The position numbers were made by a program, and so were the translations under genes. Below the pieces are notes generated by a model. It made no database searches. It was not told the DNA's origin and saw only the letters and a list, made by a program, of their open reading frames with translations. Of a stretch of DNA of 64,000 bases, positions 47,073-56,687 are shown piece after piece (positions within the stretch are counted from its first letter, which is position 1; each line of letters begins with the position of its first letter). Source of the DNA: Boswellia sacra (Eukaryota; Streptophyta; Magnoliopsida; Sapindales; Burseraceae); assembly GCA_013180625.2 (NCBI GenBank), contig SNVD02015047.1, forward strand, positions 124,001 to 188,000, read 5' to 3'.

Positions 47073-49454
47073 TCACTTGCTTGAAAGCATCTGATCAATT
47101 TGACCATTCTGGTTGTACATCTCGACGATTTTTTTTGCGTACGAAGGCATGTGCTTGTCAGCTTTGCGTGTATTGATATTAGAAATATTAATAACATAGC
47201 AAAGCCTTACAATAAAGAGTCATTATGGATTCCAATGCACCTTTGTTTTCCCCAAGCTCGGTTCACATGCAAGTAGTTCCTGATGGTATGATAATCAAGT
47301 GAATACTGGGCAAATTCCAATCCTTTTGGGCCAATCTACACCACAAGGCCTAGGCAAGAATAAGAGAATTCTTTTGTTTGCTTTTACTATGTACGTTGTG
47401 AAGAGGGATCTTTACCAGGTTGAGTAAAAAAGCTATCAAATTCCCAATGAAATTCGGGGCAGGTTGAGAAGGACCCTTCCCTGAAAAGAGAGATTTCAAA
47501 GAGAGAGAATATGAGCTGCTATATTGATATACAGAAGCCAAAGAAAAAAAATCAAATATGAGCATTCATTTTTCTTTTCTACAATGAATATTATGACTTA
47601 GATGCAGAAATGGGTAACACAAAAAAGGGGAGGAAAATGAGTTTACATGATTGTTTCTCTAGTTAATTTAAACAGTTTGAACGATATCTACGTTCTGTAG
47701 ATCGGATGGTCCAAATTCTATTTCATAAAATCTTGTGGCAGTGAGTTCATACATGCAGGTTCTACAAAACAACCAAACTGACCTCTGTGTCTAGTTAAGG
47801 AGCTTGAAATGCATGCATATAGTATAAAGCTTAAGTAATACAAAAACTCTTCATCAATAACAAAGAAGAGTATTCATACATACCCATCTTAGCATTATCA
47901 TCTGCCTTAACAGTCTCCATAACAAATAGGTGTCGTTCGCCCTGAAATAAAATAGTCATTATTTTATCTCAGCTGTTCGACTTTTCTGAATTCCTAAAAT
48001 GAACAGAGCAAGATAGAGCTTTGGTGTTTACACTGCTGGTTGTTGGAATAATCTTCAAAAGGCTTTCTACCAAACTTAGCATTTCCTTTCCACGTTCATT
48101 TCTGCAATTTGAAGTAATGGAAAAAAGGAAAAGAACATGAAAGTTATGGCTTTTATGGAAAGAATGATGCAACTACAATCAATATGAAGTACAAAAGAGA
48201 AGTCACTTAGGAGTGATAATAAAGAATAATCAAAATGTAAAAAGTTACCAGCATACTTGTGATCTAGCAGTGTCATTTACCTGACAGTAACATATTGTGG
48301 ATGCTGTGTCATGCTGATTCCAGGATATTTAGAAACACCCATGTATCCAACCACCAGATCCTGAAATTGATACCATTGCCTCAAGTTAACTTAAAAGGAC
48401 TTCAATGTAAACAGAACACTCTGAGGAATGTGGAGACAGTCGATAATAGCCAGTATTTAAACAAACGGATCAGTGAACTTTCTGGGCTACTTTTTCAGTA
48501 TAAGAAGGAATGTCACTAATGTGGAAATATGAAAAAGCATTATAGCCATTAGGTAAATGAGACAGTAATTACCCAGCATTAGCATAGAAAGAAAAATAAA
48601 CTGGCATTTTAAAAAGAAATAATATGCTTTTCAAAAAGTTAAATAACAGCTTACCACTAAAGCATTTGTGTAGTCGAAACAACTGTAATAAAAAAAAATT
48701 TAATTGCAAATAGAAGGAACGCAGCAAAGAAAGACAAAATTATCTAGGAACACAGCAAAGAAAGACAAAATTATCTCTATAACAACATTGGATTCATTAA
48801 TGGGAATTTCACAAAATGGAAACAACAAGATTGCATAACAAGGAGATGGCAAAACAACGGTATAACCACAGTGCAGAATCAGTAGAATCAATTAGATTGT
48901 CTTACTCCCTTCTTTTTTTTTTTTCCCTTCCTTACTCTGACTCTTTCTTGTTGCGTGTAAGAAGGAATTGGTCAAGTTTTGCTTTTAGTCACATGGTATG
49001 AAAAAAAGATTAGAGTATTGGATACAATACAGTACAACTTTTTGAAAAAGAGGGTAGATTTGGCAGTAGAAGATGAACATAGATATTTGTTTTATATATA
49101 GATTTATGTATTGTTCAAATTTTATGTGATTGTGAATTACTATAATTTTATCTCACAACCATTCCAATGCAAATTTTGAGGTAAAACTTAAGTTATAAAT
49201 GCTCTCTATAAGTTGCACCCTGATCTTTGAATTATAATTTATAGCAAAATTCAAGCATTGTGTAAGAACATGTAATTACCTATAGCAAGCAATAACATCT
49301 ACTAACTCATTTACTGGTAGATAGAAATAAGGAACCTGTTTTAGTACAGATTTAAAAGCAGATAAAGCAGCAAAATTTTGGGCCCAAAACCAAAATGAAA
49401 GTGCAATAACTCTGTTACCTCTTCAATATGGCCATCTAAGTGCTTCAAGTGGAC
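47073..49454 (-). pseudogene. HCAR: 7-hydroxymethyl chlorophyll a reductase, C-terminal fragment, nine exons
   Basis: Minus-strand exons in order: 49454-49419, 49335-49280, 48682-48655, 48360-48281, 48101-48032, 47941-47884, 47480-47416, 47335-47241, 47163-47073 (stop TGA). They sum to 579 bases (192 codons plus stop), and every phase fits. Readable phrases match plant HCAR: VHLKHLDGHIEE, CYSCFDYTNAL, DLVVGYMGVSKYPGISMTQH, ERHLFVMETVKADDNAK, GPSQPAPNFIGNLIAFLLNL, GPKGLEFAQYSLDYHTIRNY, ADKHMPSYAKKIV. HCAR is the plastid iron-sulphur flavoprotein that reduces 7-hydroxymethyl chlorophyll a to chlorophyll a. Eight exons have AG acceptors and GT donors; the last acceptor reads CAA instead of CAG. 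Two residues usual before CYSC appear deleted. Upstream exons, transit peptide and promoter are absent, so no enzyme can be made. Retained introns show DNA-level capture. Confidence 0.9.
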
Positions 49455-49459
49455 CTATC

Positions 49460-50640
49460 AGATTAGACAAACAATCAAGCATAAGGTACCATATGAGAAA
49501 AATTCAATGGCATATCACTGATGATTGGCAAATAAATACTTAAAACTTGAAATATGTTAGCAATTAGCAAAGAGTTATTCTTAGGCACTTGCATAAAAAA
49601 AAATAAAAGGATACAGTATACAACTTTTTAAAGACAGAAACTTTATGTCACACTTATCCTATTTTAATTTAGACTTATTCCATAAAAATGGAAAATTAGT
49701 TTCTATTGTCTACTTTCTTGTTTGAGTGGCAAGGTGGCAAGCAACATTCCCGTTCTGTCTCAACAGACTGGCATTCACCAAAGTCTGTCAGAGGAAGAAT
49801 GCTAAGCCAAAACTACCATCTTCTGCTTATCAAACTCCATAGACAGCCATTATTGATAACGATGATAACTACAGAAAGCATTTATTAACAATTAAGCCTT
49901 TAGCCTTTGCCTTCAAGAGTCTCAAGAAAATGCCACAGAAACTAATTTGATGCTTATACCTCTAAGATATTCTAAAGATTCCACCAATCCTGATCTATGG
50001 AATGAAATATGTTTAGCTAATAGAATGAGTTTCTTTACTTTTATTATAAATATGTTAATAAACTCTTGGGATTGCAATGTGAAATTAACAAAATCTCTTC
50101 TCTTTTCTACTTGTTCATCATTAAGCAATATCCTTGGTGAGCGAATCACCCACGCACAATGTTACTCTAATCTCTCTCAAAACATCCACAAACAAGAGGT
50201 TGGAGAGTAAACAAATAGAACAATGAAACAAAACACGTACCAAAATATAGAACAAAATCTTCTGTCTCCGTTCAGGGCAAGTTAACCAAAGCACATTGGC
50301 TGACTAGCCCAATTGCTTTCGGTGCCTCCACCAATTGTGCGAGTGCAACACCTTGACAGCAAATTGATGCCAAAACCACCTAATATCCGATATCACCACA
50401 TCCACCAGTGAAAACAGACTTCTCAACAAAACCCCAAACAAGAAAAGAAAAAAAATTTAAACTTCTTGTTGATATCAGTTAAGGACAAACCTGAGATGTG
50501 ATATCAATGCCAAAGTGACGTCCTTAGGCAAGAAATCGAACTTTCCTTTCTTTCAGTCGAGCAGCTCCACCAAACGAATGGGTTAGTCGAGTCTTCGCAG
50601 AAGTGACAGAGGGATGAGTGAGGGGAGAAGCAAGGAAGAA
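49460..50640. other. Unidentified interior of the Pack-CACTA right of the HCAR exons
   Basis: No HCAR exon upstream of 49454 could be found here. Short open stretches have no motif I know. A moderately GC-rich block at about 50250-50430 could be part of a second captured fragment, but its minus-strand frame contains a stop and I cannot name it. Confidence 0.4.
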
Positions 50641-50649
50641 TAAGGTCCT

Positions 50650-50935
50650 GTTAATGGTGGGAGCGGCTTAGAGAAAGTGAAAGAAGGAAGAGAGAGAGAG
50701 CTATTGACAGAGTGAGAGAGGGAGAGAGCAACTGATTCAATCGGTTAGAGGGGGAATGTCTTTTTGTTGATGGTGGGAGCGGCTTAGAGACAGTGAAACA
50801 ACTAAAGAGAGGGCGCTGCTGACAGAGTGAAAGAAAGGGAGAGAGCAATTGATTTGATCGGCGAGAGAGGGGGAAGTATTGCCGTTGATGGCGGGAGCGA
50901 CTCAAGGACTGTGAAAGAATGAAGAGGAAAAAGAT
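50650..50935. repeat. Tandem repeat of about 117 bases near the right end of the Pack-CACTA
   Basis: Copies start at 50650, 50766 and 50884 with GTTGATGGTGGGAGCGGCTT or close variants, followed by AG-rich sequence with GACAGAGTGA and GGGAGAGAGCAA. Two full copies and a partial third are present. The minus-strand open stretch across it is serine- and leucine-rich and reflects the repeat. Confidence 0.75.
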
Positions 50936-51286
50936 TTTCTAGGGCAAATAAAAGAGGGAAGCCGAAAGTTAAAGAGGGAAAGGAAAATTTTCTTGTCTTA
51001 TATTAAGCATAAAACGCACCGTTTTATCATGTATATTTTATTAACAAAATTATTTTTTTTGGCTCATAATTAATAAAATATTAATTTATATTTCGGTCAG
51101 ACATGGTCAATTAAAAATTTCTATCATGAAATTCTTGATAGAGTTAATTTCTATCACTGTTCTATCATCAATTATTGATAGACAAAAAATATATTACATG
51201 TCTATCATAAAGTTTCTGATAGAGTATAATTCTATCATCATTATGTCATTTTTTTATGATATAACGAGTTTTATCATAGAGTGTCA

Positions 51287-51314
51287 GTCATCTATTCCTA
51301 CTTTTCTTGTAGTG
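51287..51314 (-). repeat. Right terminal inverted repeat of the Pack-CACTA
   Basis: On the minus strand it reads CACTACAAGAAAAGTAGG and on to GATGAC, the partner of 46327-46354. Confidence 0.9.
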
Positions 51315-51642
51315 TTCGTTCCCGGCTTTTAGCCTTGGAGGTCAAGTATGCGATCACTCCTCAGCTTCGTGCCATATGGGGTCTACATAATTAACTTTGT
51401 TCTTGGAGTTTGTTTTGCTATTGGTTTAGTTGTGGTTGGTTTGGGCCTGTGCGCCTTTTTTTCTATTTGATTGGGCCTTTGGCTCTCTTGTTTAGGTTGT
51501 TTTGTTTTGGGCCCTTGGGCATTAGTATTTCCTGTTTGGAATTGTGAGTACTAGGTACTTTTCTTGGGGTATGCCCCTGGTATCTTGTACATTAACTTTT
51601 TCTTTTATGTGAATAGTAACTTTTTCAAAAAAAAAAAATCAA

Positions 51643-52360
51643 GTAAGGAGATTCGCACAAAAAGAAAAGCGGGAGTATGTGGTGCTTTATTTGCGATGGA
51701 CCTCATAGGGCAAAGGATTGCCCAAAGCGAAGTCAGCTTAATGCCTTGGTGACGGATAGTGAGCACAAGGAGAAAGAGAAGGAGGTATTTTCTACTCGTA
51801 TGAATTCTTTGCAATTGTTGAATAACATCTACGGCATGTGCGACACTACGAGGCTCATGTTCATTTGGGTATTTATCGACGGGCAAGCGTTGCATACTAT
51901 GCTTGACACGGGTGTTACACACAATTTCCTAGCATTAAAGGAAGTCGATCGACTAGAGCGTGGCATAGAGAGCTCACCATGTGAAGTGAAAGCGGTGAAC
52001 TCATGAGTGATGCTAGCATGTGGTATGTCTTCTACAACCATACAAATTGGTTCGTGGGAAGGGTCGATAAATTTGGCAATAGTGTCCATTGATGACTTTG
52101 AACTAATACTGGGTATGGAATTCTTCCTCCAGTATAATGTTTCTTTGATTCCTTACTTACTTCCTATAGAAATACTGGATCTTACGAATTCGGTTACTGT
52201 GAAATGCCAACTGTTAGTGCCATCAATCCAGTTTGCTAAACAGTTTAGCACAGGCTTGAAGAGGGGAGAAACTTCGTATGTGACGGTGCTTGTTGAGATC
52301 AAGCCAGATCAGGTTGTGGAGGTACCTGATGTGTATGCTACCTTATTGAAGTAGTTCGCG
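51643..52360 (+). pseudogene. gag 3' end and retropepsin of Gypsy element 2
   Basis: After the LINE, the zinc knuckle CFICDGPHRAKDC is intact (51683-51721). The retropepsin motif reads LDTGVTHNFLA (about 51902-51934), with the catalytic aspartate and DTG kept, unlike elements 1 and 3. A stop at 52004 (TGA) is followed by 115 open codons (52007-52354) including ILGMEFFLQYN. A frameshift at about 52355 leads to RT. Confidence 0.85.
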
Positions 52361-52364
52361 GATA

Positions 52365-53890
52365 ATGCCTCCAACGCTTCCAAAAGCCTTGCCACTTAGA
52401 CGTGCAATCGATCACCACATTGAGTTGGAACCTGGTGCAAAACCCCCTGCCGAAGTTCCTTGTCGAATGGCACCTTTCGAGTTGGCAAAACTACAGAAGC
52501 AACAAGACGAGTTACTGGATGCAGGGTATATTCAGCCTTCGAAAGCTCCCTATGGCGCACCAGTGTTGTTCCAGAAGACGCAGGATGGTACCTTGAGGAT
52601 GTGCATGGACTATCGTGCATTAAACAAGGTGACGGTGAAGAATAAGTATCTAGTCCCCAATGTTGCTGACTTATTCGATTGTTTGGGACAAATCTCCTAT
52701 TTCACAAAACTGGATTTACGTTCAGGGTATTGGCAAGTTCAGATTGCAAAGGGTGATGAACCGAAGACGGCATGTGTCACTAGATATGGTTCTTTTGAAT
52801 TCCTTGTAATTCCATTTCGGCTTACTAATGCCCCGACTACTTTTTGCAATTTAATGAATGATGTCCTTTATGATTACCTTGATCGTTTTGTGGTTGTCTA
52901 TCTAGACGATATTATGGTGTATAGTGAGACCTTGGATGATCACCTTGATCATCTTAGGTTGGTGCTTTTGAGGTTGCGAACGCATCAACTTTATGTCAAG
53001 AAGGAGAAATGCAAATTCTGTAGACGGGAAGTGATGTTCCTAGGGCATTGGGTGAGCTAAGGTAGAATTTGGATGGATGAGAGGAAGGTCAAGGCGATAC
53101 CTGACTGGCCCGCACCAACAAAGGTGACCGAATTGAGATCTTTCTTGGGGTTAGCCAACTATTATAAAAAATTCATTGAGGGATACTCGAAGAAGGTGAG
53201 TGCTCTCACGGATTTGCTAAGGAAAGATCGAAAATAGGAATAGACGGAGGCACAACAACATGCTTTCGAGAAGATGAAGAAAGTAGTGGCGTCAAAACCA
53301 GTGTTGAAGCTACCCGACTTTGGGGAGCCATTTGAGGTACACACGGATGCGTCTAATAGAGCCATTGGAGGTGTGCTGGTCTAATATGGTCATCCGATAG
53401 CTTTCGAGAGTAGAAAGTTAAAGGATACAGAGCAACGATACTCTACACACGAAAAGGAGATGACGGTAGTAGTGCATTGCCTCAACGTGTGGCGACATTA
53501 CTTGCTAGGTGCGAAATTCACTGTGTTTATGAATAATGTGGCTAACGCTTATTTTAAGACGCAGCGAAAGTTGACTCCAAAGCAAGCAAGGTGGCAGGAG
53601 TTCCTTGCTGAGTTCGATTTTGTATGGGTACACAAACCTGGGCTGCAAAACTAGGTAGCGGATGCTCTCAGCCGCAAAGACGTTGAGGCCTATGTTGCAC
53701 CCTTAACATTGGTGGAAGCAGACTTTCTTGACAAAGCGAGGCAATAAGTGGATGAGGATTCTGCTTATTACAAACTCTGTGATGAGATCAAGTAGGGGCT
53801 TGTGCGGAGTTATTGGCTCGAGGATGAGCTCATTTATGCCCGTGGCAACTGATTGTATGTGCCCAAGGGTGGGGACCTACGAAGATAATT
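52365..53890 (+). pseudogene. Reverse transcriptase and RNase H of Gypsy element 2
   Basis: A 231-codon open piece (52365-53060) contains [61 protein letters not shown] and the catalytic [11 protein letters not shown] (YLDD at 52899-52910). After stop 53058 the frame continues with [21 protein letters not shown], the RNase H phrases FEVHTDASNRAIGG and ATYSTHEKEM-like YSTHEKEMTVVVHCL. Most stops stand where elements of this family have Gln or Arg (for example WVS-stop-GRI, QN-stop-VADALSRK, GN-stop-LYV). Confidence 0.88.
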
Positions 53891-55210
53891 ATTGAGGCAG
53901 ACACATGACCCTCATTGGGCAGGACATCCAGGGGTTGGACGGCGGCGTTGCTGGAACGTTCGTATTATTGGCCCAAAATAATGGAGGACATAAAAGCCTA
54001 TGTCAATACTTGCCTTGTATGACAATAAGAAAAGACAGAGAAAGCAAAGCCAGCGAGGCTTCTTCAACCTTTGTCGAATCCTAAGAGACAATGGCAGTCA
54101 ATTTCTATGGATTTTATTTCAAGCTTAACGAAGGTTGACGGATTGGGATCGATTCTAGTGGTGGTGGATCAATTTTTGAAGTATTCAATGTTCATCCCTG
54201 CACCACATTCATACACAGCTGATGTGGTAGTTGAACTATTTTTCAAGTATGTGGTGAAGTACTTCGGTTTACCGAAAGAAATCATTAGTGACCGTGATGT
54301 AAGGTTCACGCGCAGATTTTGGACAGCGATCTTCAACACCATAGGGACAGAGTTGAAGTTCTCGACTGCAAATCATCCTCAGCCTGACCGACAGACTGAG
54401 CAGATAAATGCGCTATTGAAAGTGTATCTGCGACACTATGTGACGGTAAGTTAGGAAAACTAGGTGGATTTACTTGATGCAGCACAGTTTTGCTACAACA
54501 TCCATCGTTTCTTAGCAACGGGAATGAGTCTAGCGGAGTTGGTGATAAGGCAACAGCCATTGACTCTCCATGAGGTGGCTATACGTGATGTCGATGGGAG
54601 GTGTCCTGCAGCGTATAGATTTACGTGCAACAAGCAAGAGATGATCGAGCAAGCCATGGATTAGCTTGGCTAAGGCATCTTGACGCATGAAGAGATATGC
54701 GGATGCTGGTAGGCAGCCATTGGAGTTCAATGTGGGAGACAAGGTTTTGTTACAGCTGACGCCTCGGATATGGAAGAAAATCAGTAGTAAAGCTGTACAT
54801 CGAGGCCTAGTTCCAAAATTTGATGGCCCTTTTAAGGTGGTAAAAAGGGTAGGCCATGCAGCTTATAGGCTTAAGCTACCAGAGAGGTTAAAGGTTCATC
54901 CAACCTTTCACGTGAGCTTCCTAAAGCCCTTTCATGAAGATTTGGCTGATGTTAGGCGCCAACAAGCCAAACGAGCTCCTCTAGTGATTCGGAAACAGTT
55001 CGACAAGGAAGTGAAGAAAATCCTTGATCATAGAACTATGGGGCAAAGCAAAAAGAATCGGAGAACGGAGTATTTGGTTCAGGAAAGGGGGTAGCGAGGT
55101 GGATGCTACTTGGGAAAAGGAGGTTACATTGTGGCAATTTGAGAGGCAAGTGAAGGAGTATCTTGACACCCTTCCGACGAAGACATCGAGCTCTTCCAGT
55201 GGGGGTGGTT
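53891..55210 (+). pseudogene. Integrase and chromodomain of Gypsy element 2
   Basis: The integrase core is in 54071-54454: SISMDFISSLTKVDG (first aspartate), ISDRDVRFTRRFW (second aspartate) and QPDRQTEQINALL (glutamate). The C-terminal part at 54687-55094 holds GDKVLLQL, KFDGPFKVVKRVG and HPTFHVSFLKPF, typical of chromoviruses. The chromodomain follows, but a 2-base deletion after EYLVQ (about 55082) removes the tryptophan of LVQWKGG and shifts the frame. The other frame then reads TWEKEVTLWQFERQV. Chromodomains help target insertion to marked chromatin. Confidence 0.87.
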
Positions 55211-56494
55211 TGTTACACCCTTGATACTTGCGCATGCTTGGCATAGCTTGTGCTATGCCAAGGCTTGGATGGGACAGCAGCGGTGCATGCCAACGAGAAG
55301 CGCACGGGTGAGCGCTTAAGCAAGGTGGGATGACACGCACGCACGGGTAGCGGGCGTGATGTATGGAGCGCACACGAGAGTTAGGCGCGACACAACGATG
55401 TAACGCGCATGTTAGGGGCCACGTAGCGCAGCGACACTAGCACATGCATGCATGCAGGCTGGGAAGCTTGCGAGGCAGCAAGCACACGCACGGGTAGTGC
55501 ACAATAAAGCAGCGACATGGTGCATGGCATGGGGCAACATGGCGCGCAGCAGCAGTTCATGGTGCAAATGGTTGGTGTTAGTGGGCATCAATCATGGCAC
55601 ATGTCCAGGAGGATTGTGGCTCCTGAAATTAAGGAAATGGTGGGTTGGAAGTTATTTCCTAAGGTGTGGGAAGTGGCAGCACAAACAGTGGGCTGCAACT
55701 TCCCTACTACTTGGTGGTTGAGAGGACTAAACCATGTCTTTAAAGGTAGGAACGGAAGTGGGTGGTTACTTGGGAAGTTATTCCCATGTTCCATGCCATG
55801 ATCTCCAATCATGGATAGTTATGCATGTGAGAGGAAGTAGAAAGTTACTTGGGGAAGTTACTCCCATGTTCCATGCCATAGAAAGTTACTTGGGGAAGTT
55901 ACTCCCAGGTTCCATGCCATGATCTCCAAGCATGGGTGGTTATGCTCGTGAGAGGAAATGGGAAGTTACTTGGTAGCTATTCCCATGATCTCCACTCATG
56001 GGTAGTGGAGGATGCATGTGGCAGCGTAAGAGTGCGCCACCTAGCCTAGTAGTTGGGTATGTCAACTGCATGGACCATGTGGCGTTTAGCCCATGGAAAG
56101 CGGACCTAGCAACTAGGGGTGCTGGTTGGCTCTTTTCCTATATATTGTACCAAGATGGGTGGGCTGGAAAGACACACAAGACACACCAACAAGAGAAGCA
56201 AGAGAGTGCTTACTTTAGAGGGGCAAACACTTAGCAAACGGAGTAGCTAGTGTAGGTGTGGGTGTTTCCAGCACACAAATTTGGGGCGGATTGTATTCTT
56301 TTCTTTTGAGGCAATAAAAGAAAAGTTGGAAGTCAGTGCTTCCGTAAATCCATTGTGTGCATTCAAAAAATTTGTGGGTTGGGTTACGCACATTCCCAGG
56401 TGGTAACCTCCAAAGCGGTTTATCGAGTTACTAGCTGAGCGTGGCTTAGCGCTATCACAAGACACTCTGCTTAGCAAGAAAAAGTCCTGTGACA
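55211..56494 (+). repeat. 3' LTR of Gypsy element 2
   Basis: Starts TGTTACACCCTTGATAC just after the polypurine tract GGGGGTGGTT and ends AAGTCCTGTGACA; 1,284 bases. A TATA-like box (CCTATATATTG, about 56138) and a polyadenylation-type AATAAA (56313-56318) are present. The first 300 bases contain GC-rich ACGCACGCACGGGTAGCG-like repeats. The middle contains tandem repeats with small hairpins. The base after its end belongs to the inverted element 3. Confidence 0.9.
55760..56005. repeat. Tandem repeats with hairpins inside the LTR of Gypsy element 2
   Basis: Repeated phrase GGAAGTTATTCCCATGTTCC, then CATGCCATGATCTCC and a variable end. Hairpins: CCATGAT/ATCATGG (55796-55814), CCATGAT/AGCATGG (about 55917-55935), CCCATGA/TCATGGG (55982-56002). 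The same set occurs in the LTR at 61546-62969 (about 62290-62465). Confidence 0.8.
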
Positions 56495-56687
56495 TCGTTG
56501 TGTCACGCCTAACTCCCGTGTGCGCTCCACACATCATGCCCGCTACCCGTGCGTGCGTGTCATCCCACCTTGCTTAAGCGCTCACCCGTGCGTTTCTCGT
56601 TGGCATGCACCGTTACTGCCCCATCCAAGCCTTGGCATAGCACAAGGCAAGCTATGCCAAGCATGCACAAGTATCAAGGGTGTAACA
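56495..56687 (-). repeat. Partial 3' LTR of Gypsy element 3
   Basis: On the minus strand it begins TGTTACACCCTTGATAC at 56687 and runs 193 bases, to GACACAACGA, matching the start of the LTR at 55211. There it meets the end (TGTGACA) of the 3' LTR of element 2. The two LTRs share only the three bases ACA at the junction. Confidence 0.85.

Larger units (their letters stand above)
46327..51314 (-). mobile_element. Non-autonomous CACTA element carrying a host gene fragment (Pack-CACTA)
   Basis: The left end begins CACTACAAGAAAAATAGG and the right end is its inverse over about 28 bases, with one mismatch. Adjacent bases are TTT on the left and TTC on the right, an imperfect 3-base duplication. 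Subterminal repeats are dense. On the left, a 60-base unit with TTTTTACATGTCATACGTCT occurs twice (46447-46560). On the right, TCTATCA and TGATAGA alternate (51120-51290). No transposase domain is present, so movement would need another element. The interior holds nine HCAR exons on the minus strand. The strand given is that of the cargo. Confidence 0.9.
45346..51638 (+). mobile_element. 5'-truncated LINE inserted in gag of Gypsy element 2
   Basis: LINE sequence starts at 45346 and ends in a run of twelve A at 51627-51638. It is flanked by AAAACCAA (45338-45345) and AAAATCAA (51635-51642), an 8-base duplication with one change. Without the nested CACTA (46327-51314) the LINE piece is about 1.3 kb. 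It encodes the C-terminal end of the LINE protein (GGLGIKRVKEWN, SCIGDGRNTSLWQDYWLP, then the zf-RVT domain HSFILWLASLGQLRTMDRL and CVLC...HLFFSCPFSSSVW). Stops occur at about 45717 and 45765. Confidence 0.88.
44336..56494 (+). mobile_element. Ty3/Gypsy chromovirus element 2, with nested LINE and CACTA
   Basis: Order on the plus strand: vestige of the 5' LTR (44336-44360), primer-binding site, gag, inserted LINE (45346-51638, itself holding a CACTA element), rest of gag, protease, RT, RNase H, integrase, chromodomain, 3' LTR (55211-56494). Removing the insert joins gag at AAAACCAA/GTAAGG, exactly the sequence of element 3. Many stops show it is dead. The nest gives the order of events: Gypsy first, then LINE, then CACTA. 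Confidence 0.9.

Noticed and set aside
47073..49454. HCAR as a functional host gene
   Set aside because: Only the C-terminal half is present, there is no start or promoter, one acceptor is mutated, and it lies between transposon terminal repeats.
49947..50210. 87-codon frame inside the Pack-CACTA
   Set aside because: No motif, no partner exon and no similarity that I recognise; it may be chance.
55400..55600. GC-rich ACGCACG repeats in the Gypsy LTR as a CpG-island promoter of a host gene
   Set aside because: The same sequence occurs in the other LTR of the family and is part of the LTR.
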